From: an uncultured Clostridia bacterium
Lineage (GTDB): Bacteria > Bacillota > Clostridia > Saccharofermentanales > Saccharofermentanaceae
NCBI GenBank assembly: GCA_946403085.1
Contig: CAMIYM010000002.1
Location: 1-64,000 of the forward strand
DNA: 64,000 bases
Reading direction: 5' to 3'
Shown piece by piece: positions 61,433 to 64,000 of this stretch (position 1 is its first letter; the number at the start of each line of letters is the position of its first letter). The position numbers and the translations under genes were made by a program. Below the pieces are notes generated by a model that worked only from the letters and a program-made list of their open reading frames with translations, did not search any database and was not told where the DNA came from.

Positions 61433-61467
61433 GTTGGCGGGGCGAGAGCTTTTTTGCGTCCCGCGGG

Positions 61468-61496
61468 AAGCGCATTTTCGAACCGCGAAAACGCTT
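61468..61496. repeat. inverted repeat G
   Basis: AAGCG(CA)TTTTCG and CGAAAACGCTT, complementary apart from a two-base bulge, around a five-base centre. Confidence 0.5.
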
Positions 61497-61505
61497 TTGC
61501 TAAAA

Positions 61506-61606
61506 TTTTGCTAAAACGATAGTGATTTTGGCAAGGATTTTAGCAAAACATTCCTGTTTTGCTATTTTTTGCTGAATTGAGACCTGATTTGGCTAAATTT
61601 CAGCAA
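61506..61606. repeat. tandem inverted repeats E and F (TTTTGCT arms)
   Basis: E: TTTTGCTAAAA (61506-61516) with TTTTAGCAAAA (61538-61548), eleven perfect pairs, 21-base spacer. F: TTGCTGAA (61569-61576) with TTCAGCAA (61599-61606), eight perfect pairs, 22-base spacer. The two units are 61 bases apart and share bases in the spacer (TGATTTTGGC vs TGATTTGGC), so F looks like a diverged copy of E with compensating arm changes. Confidence 0.7.
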
Positions 61607-61689
61607 TAGGCCCGCGCAGCAATAATTGCGGGTACACCCGAACCTTTTTCAGCCTCGAAAATACCCCTCGCCCCGGACAGTACGCGAAA

Positions 61690-61781
61690 CTGTACGCATT
61701 TGACCTCGAAATGCGTACAGTTTTACCCTTTGTGCGTTACAAGACCTTAAAACGTACGCATTTACCCTCGAAAAGCGTACA
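61690..61781. repeat. tandem inverted repeats C and D (GTACGC arms)
   Basis: C: CTGTACGCATTT (61690-61701) with AAATGCGTACAG (61709-61720), twelve perfect pairs, spacer GACCTCG. D: GTACGC (61754-61759) with GCGTAC (61775-61780), spacer ATTTACCCTCGAAAA. The units are 62 bases apart and both are followed by CAGTTTT. The CCTCGAAA spacer word is shared with repeat A. Confidence 0.75.
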
Positions 61782-61837
61782 GTTTTGCGCACTCGACTTT
61801 ACAGGCCATGCGCTTTTACCAGTTATAAAAAACGCCG

Positions 61838-61846
61838 TGATATAAT
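61838..61846 (+). promoter_or_regulatory. extended -10 promoter of zinc-ribbon paralog 3
   Basis: TGA plus a perfect TATAAT (61841-61846), 54 bases before ATG 61900. Confidence 0.55.
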
Positions 61847-61899
61847 AATAGTGTTCAGGTTCACTTTTACAGTTGTTCTTTTGCGGTAAGGGATACGAT

Positions 61900-63288
61900 A
61901 TGGATAACTATAATGTTGAGAATGAATTCGGCACGGGTTCTGCCAAGTGTCCGAATTGTGCAGCAAGTATCTTCTATAACGAAAAAGCGGGCAAGCTTGT
62001 CTGCAATATGTGCGGCAGTCTTTTTGATCCGGAGAGCCTTAAGCCTTTGGGCAGGATCGAGAACCGCGATACTGATGCTGCGGATGAGAAAGAAGATAAC
62101 AAGCAGGAGTTTATTTGCGATTCCTGCGGTGCGGCCGTGGTTACGGATTACAATACATCAGCTACATTCTGCGCTTTCTGTGGCTCCCCTACCCTGATCA
62201 AGCGTCGCCTTTCCACGGTATTTCGGCCGGACCTTATTATTCCGTTCAAGATTGGACAAGAAGAAGCCATCACTAATTATCTTGAGTGGGCGAAAAAGCA
62301 GAAGAATGTCCCGAAGAAGTTTACCTCAAAAGCTGTCCTGTCGAAGATCACTGGTTACTATGTGCCGTTCTGGCTTCTTGATGCTGACTGCATAGCAGAT
62401 GTAAGAGGTAAGGGACAGAAGTTTCAGGGCGAAAAGACCGAGAATTATGATATAGACAGAACCCTTAATTACAAGGTAAGACGTGTTCCGTTCGACGGCT
62501 GCAGAAGTATCAGCAACACGTTGATGGAAGCGATCGAGCCGTTCGATTATAAAGATCTGAAAGAGTATCACGATATGTATCTGCCGGGATTTTTCGCGAA
62601 CCGTTATGACCTGTCGGCAATTGATATGATCGATGTCATTAAGATACGTCTTGATAATTATGCATCCGAGATCGTCAAGTCATTCTCCACTTCTGATTAT
62701 GATGAATACAAGGCTATAGGCGTCTCCGGTTCATATTCAGATAACTTCAAACAGGCTTATGCATTGATGCCCGTCTGGTTCCTTAATATCGAATACGAAG
62801 GCTCAACATACGGTATAGCTGTAAACGGACAGACCGGCAAAGCATCAGGTTCTCTTCCTATCAATAAGAAGAGCGTTTATTCGCATGCTGCACCCAAACT
62901 GATCATTGATATCCTGAAATACTTGGGGTTAACTCTGATCCTGCCTGCTATTTCAGTTATTCCGGTTGCTTTTCTGTCAGGTGAAAGGGCTAATTTCCTT
63001 GCCTGCCTGATAGTTTTCCTGCTTATCTGGATTCCTGTATTCTCACTTGGCCTGATAGCTTTTATCCCGTTCATCAGGCAGAAGTTCAATAACATGAGAT
63101 TCTACGGATCGGTAACCATTGATAAAGCACCGGACATTGCGCAGTATATTGATCTGAAGAATTCAGTTGCCATGGAGAACAGGGATTCGTTTGCATACAT
63201 GTCTGCAAAGGCGGATGATGATGAGAGCAAGAACATTGCCCAGCGCCCGCTTTCAGAGCGCATATTAAGCAACATTTTTAAGTCCTGA
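61900..63288 (+). CDS. TFIIB-type zinc-ribbon membrane protein (paralog 3 of 3)
   Basis: 462 residues. Zinc ribbons at C17/C20/C35/C38 and CDSCGA/CAFCGS, the shared central domain (LIIPFKIGQEEAI, YYVPFWLLD, VPFDGCRSISNTLMEAIEPFDY, IAVNGQTGKASG), then two membrane segments (about 345-370 and 375-400) and a C-terminal soluble tail. Very like the 49966-51423 protein along its whole length. ATG 61900 has AAGGG about eight bases upstream. Ends two bases from the stop of the convergent gene. Confidence 0.78.
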   Translation: MDNYNVENEFGTGSAKCPNCAASIFYNEKAGKLVCNMCGSLFDPESLKPLGRIENRDTDAADEKEDNKQEFICDSCGAAVVTDYNTSATFCAFCGSPTLIKRRLSTVFRPDLIIPFKIGQEEAITNYLEWAKKQKNVPKKFTSKAVLSKITGYYVPFWLLDADCIADVRGKGQKFQGEKTENYDIDRTLNYKVRRVPFDGCRSISNTLMEAIEPFDYKDLKEYHDMYLPGFFANRYDLSAIDMIDVIKIRLDNYASEIVKSFSTSDYDEYKAIGVSGSYSDNFKQAYALMPVWFLNIEYEGSTYGIAVNGQTGKASGSLPINKKSVYSHAAPKLIIDILKYLGLTLILPAISVIPVAFLSGERANFLACLIVFLLIWIPVFSLGLIAFIPFIRQKFNNMRFYGSVTIDKAPDIAQYIDLKNSVAMENRDSFAYMSAKADDDESKNIAQRPLSERILSNIFKS

Positions 63289-63289
63289 T

Positions 63290-63904
63290 CTATTTTCTGA
63301 CGACAAGCTCCAGTAATTGCCCGTCCTTGTGAAGCGGGTATCTGATCAGGCTGACCTTTTTATTTCTTTTGATCCTGAGATATGTATAGAGATCAACTGT
63401 TATGAAAACTGAACCGCCATCTTCAAACCCGAATTCTGCAACATGATAGACAGCGAAAAATCCCCGGCCACCACCGCTGTGCCAGACTATTTTTCTTTTC
63501 GCAGACAGGACATATCCATCACTCTTCTCATACTTAGACCGCATAAGAAGAATGATCCGGTAATACTGGCGTCCAGAAACAAGTATTGTATTTACTCCGA
63601 AAAGGATCATGACAACAAACGAAGGAGCCAGCACTATCAAAGCGACAGCTATGGCATTGATAATGAAGAAGATCATCTTCAGGAAAATAAAGTAAAGAAA
63701 ATCGCCCTCATCATCGTATACGTCGCCGGTAACTGTCACTATGCGGAACCAGTAAAAGAGGAATAGCACCAATAATAATACGAACTCAATTATTATCGAC
63801 AGTGCATTGTAAGGAAGAATTCGGATCAGATAATATGCCAGTGCAAGAAGCCCTGTCAGCGCCAGATCATTGCTGATAGTAAACAGAATTTTCCTGATGA
63901 TCAT
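63290..63904 (-). CDS. membrane protein of unknown function
   Basis: 204 residues. Four hydrophobic segments in the first 110 residues, in two pairs, then a soluble C-terminal domain (VWHSGGGRGFFAVYHVAEFG, GSVFITVDLYTYLRI) that looks like a small beta barrel. GGGGGAG precedes the ATG. No family recognised. Confidence 0.65.
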   Translation of the reverse strand: MIIRKILFTISNDLALTGLLALAYYLIRILPYNALSIIIEFVLLLVLFLFYWFRIVTVTGDVYDDEGDFLYFIFLKMIFFIINAIAVALIVLAPSFVVMILFGVNTILVSGRQYYRIILLMRSKYEKSDGYVLSAKRKIVWHSGGGRGFFAVYHVAEFGFEDGGSVFITVDLYTYLRIKRNKKVSLIRYPLHKDGQLLELVVRK

Positions 63905-63947
63905 CTGCTCCCCCGGAAAGCTTCCTGCAATATGTGATTACCTGATC

Positions 63948-63998
63948 TTAAATGGAAGCTCTTAATGCGATGAGATCCGCATCAGACTTACCATCCAG
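63948..63998 (-). CDS. hypothetical protein, 3' end only (runs in from the right edge)
   Basis: A minus-strand frame enters at the right edge and ends at TAA 63948-63950, reading LDGKSDADLIALRASI. The composition is normal and the gene would end 44 bases before the start of the next minus-strand gene. Too short to identify. Confidence 0.4.
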   Translation of the reverse strand: MDGKSDADLIALRASI

Positions 63999-64000
63999 CT

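Larger units (their letters stand above)
61377..61899. other. 523-base non-coding region packed with inverted repeats
   Basis: The longest gene-free stretch of the window. After the terminator it contains inverted repeats G, E, F, C and D (61468-61781) and then the promoter of the zinc-ribbon paralog 3. I saw no open frame with a ribosome site. Confidence 0.7.

Noticed and set aside
59370..61781. Inverted repeats as a CRISPR array
   Set aside because: Units are palindromic pairs with different arms, without constant direct repeats and unique spacers, and no cas genes are present.
61506..61781. Inverted repeats as rho-independent terminators
   Set aside because: A true terminator already follows the ECF-3 operon at 61400; the repeats have long spacers and are not followed by proper T-runs.

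Overview
The window looks like chromosomal DNA of an anaerobic Bacillota, probably a gut or rumen Clostridia (Lachnospiraceae/Oscillospirales/Saccharofermentans-like). The signs are strong GGAGG-type Shine-Dalgarno sites before most genes, many short lipoproteins, ECF sigma/anti-sigma pairs, LytTR-DUF3021 and XRE regulators with membrane tails, and a xylulose-5-phosphate/fructose-6-phosphate phosphoketolase. The taxonomic placement is inference. I saw no rRNA, tRNA, CRISPR array, insertion sequence, prophage or plasmid backbone.

Layout. Positions 1-12.3 kb are mostly minus strand: two CPBP membrane proteases, an XRE regulator, GNAT, ECF sigma factor 1 with its anti-sigma-like partner, a PEBP-like lipoprotein, an alpha/beta hydrolase, a membrane protein ending in a ribosomal L7/L12-like domain, and several decayed fragments. 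12.5-17.8 kb holds a lipoprotein, ECF pair 2 (partner with a Thr-rich tail) and a CPBP-LytTR-DUF3021 operon. 17.9-26 kb holds zinc-ribbon membrane proteins (one an internal tandem duplication), a DUF3795 gene followed in frame by a truncated GNAT, an AraC-GyrI regulator and lipoproteins. 26-32 kb holds a diguanylate cyclase/EAL pair, xfp, and an XRE regulator fused to a SpoT-like (p)ppGpp hydrolase domain. 32-37 kb is a minus-strand cluster of flavodoxin-like reductase, lipoprotein, methyltransferase, HSL-type esterase, condensation-fold acyltransferase and DUF6320 protein. 37-45 kb holds an FkbM methyltransferase, a transglutaminase-like lipoprotein, a serine hydrolase fused to DUF4298, an alpha/beta hydrolase, a tRNA-dihydrouridine synthase and an XRE/zinc-ribbon protein. 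45-53 kb holds an orphan radical SAM enzyme, a hybrid histidine kinase overlapping a solute-binding lipoprotein, a zinc-ribbon membrane paralog and a three-repeat lipoprotein. 53-64 kb holds a phosphoesterase, XRE regulator, methyltransferase, MBL hydrolase, ECF pair 3 and the third zinc-ribbon membrane paralog.

The common theme is envelope sensing and signalling: three ECF systems, three CPBP proteases, four XRE proteins, LytTR, c-di-GMP, (p)ppGpp and a hybrid kinase, with few metabolic enzymes. The most unusual non-coding structure is a set of tandemly paired inverted repeats on both sides of ECF operon 3 (59370-59462 and 61468-61781). The arms differ between pairs but are conserved within a pair, and the GTGTACA arm core recurs as a perfect palindrome just before ECF sigma 2.

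Many start codons below were moved from the longest reading frame to a start with a properly spaced Shine-Dalgarno site; each entry says so. All domain assignments come from reading motifs by eye, without database searches.
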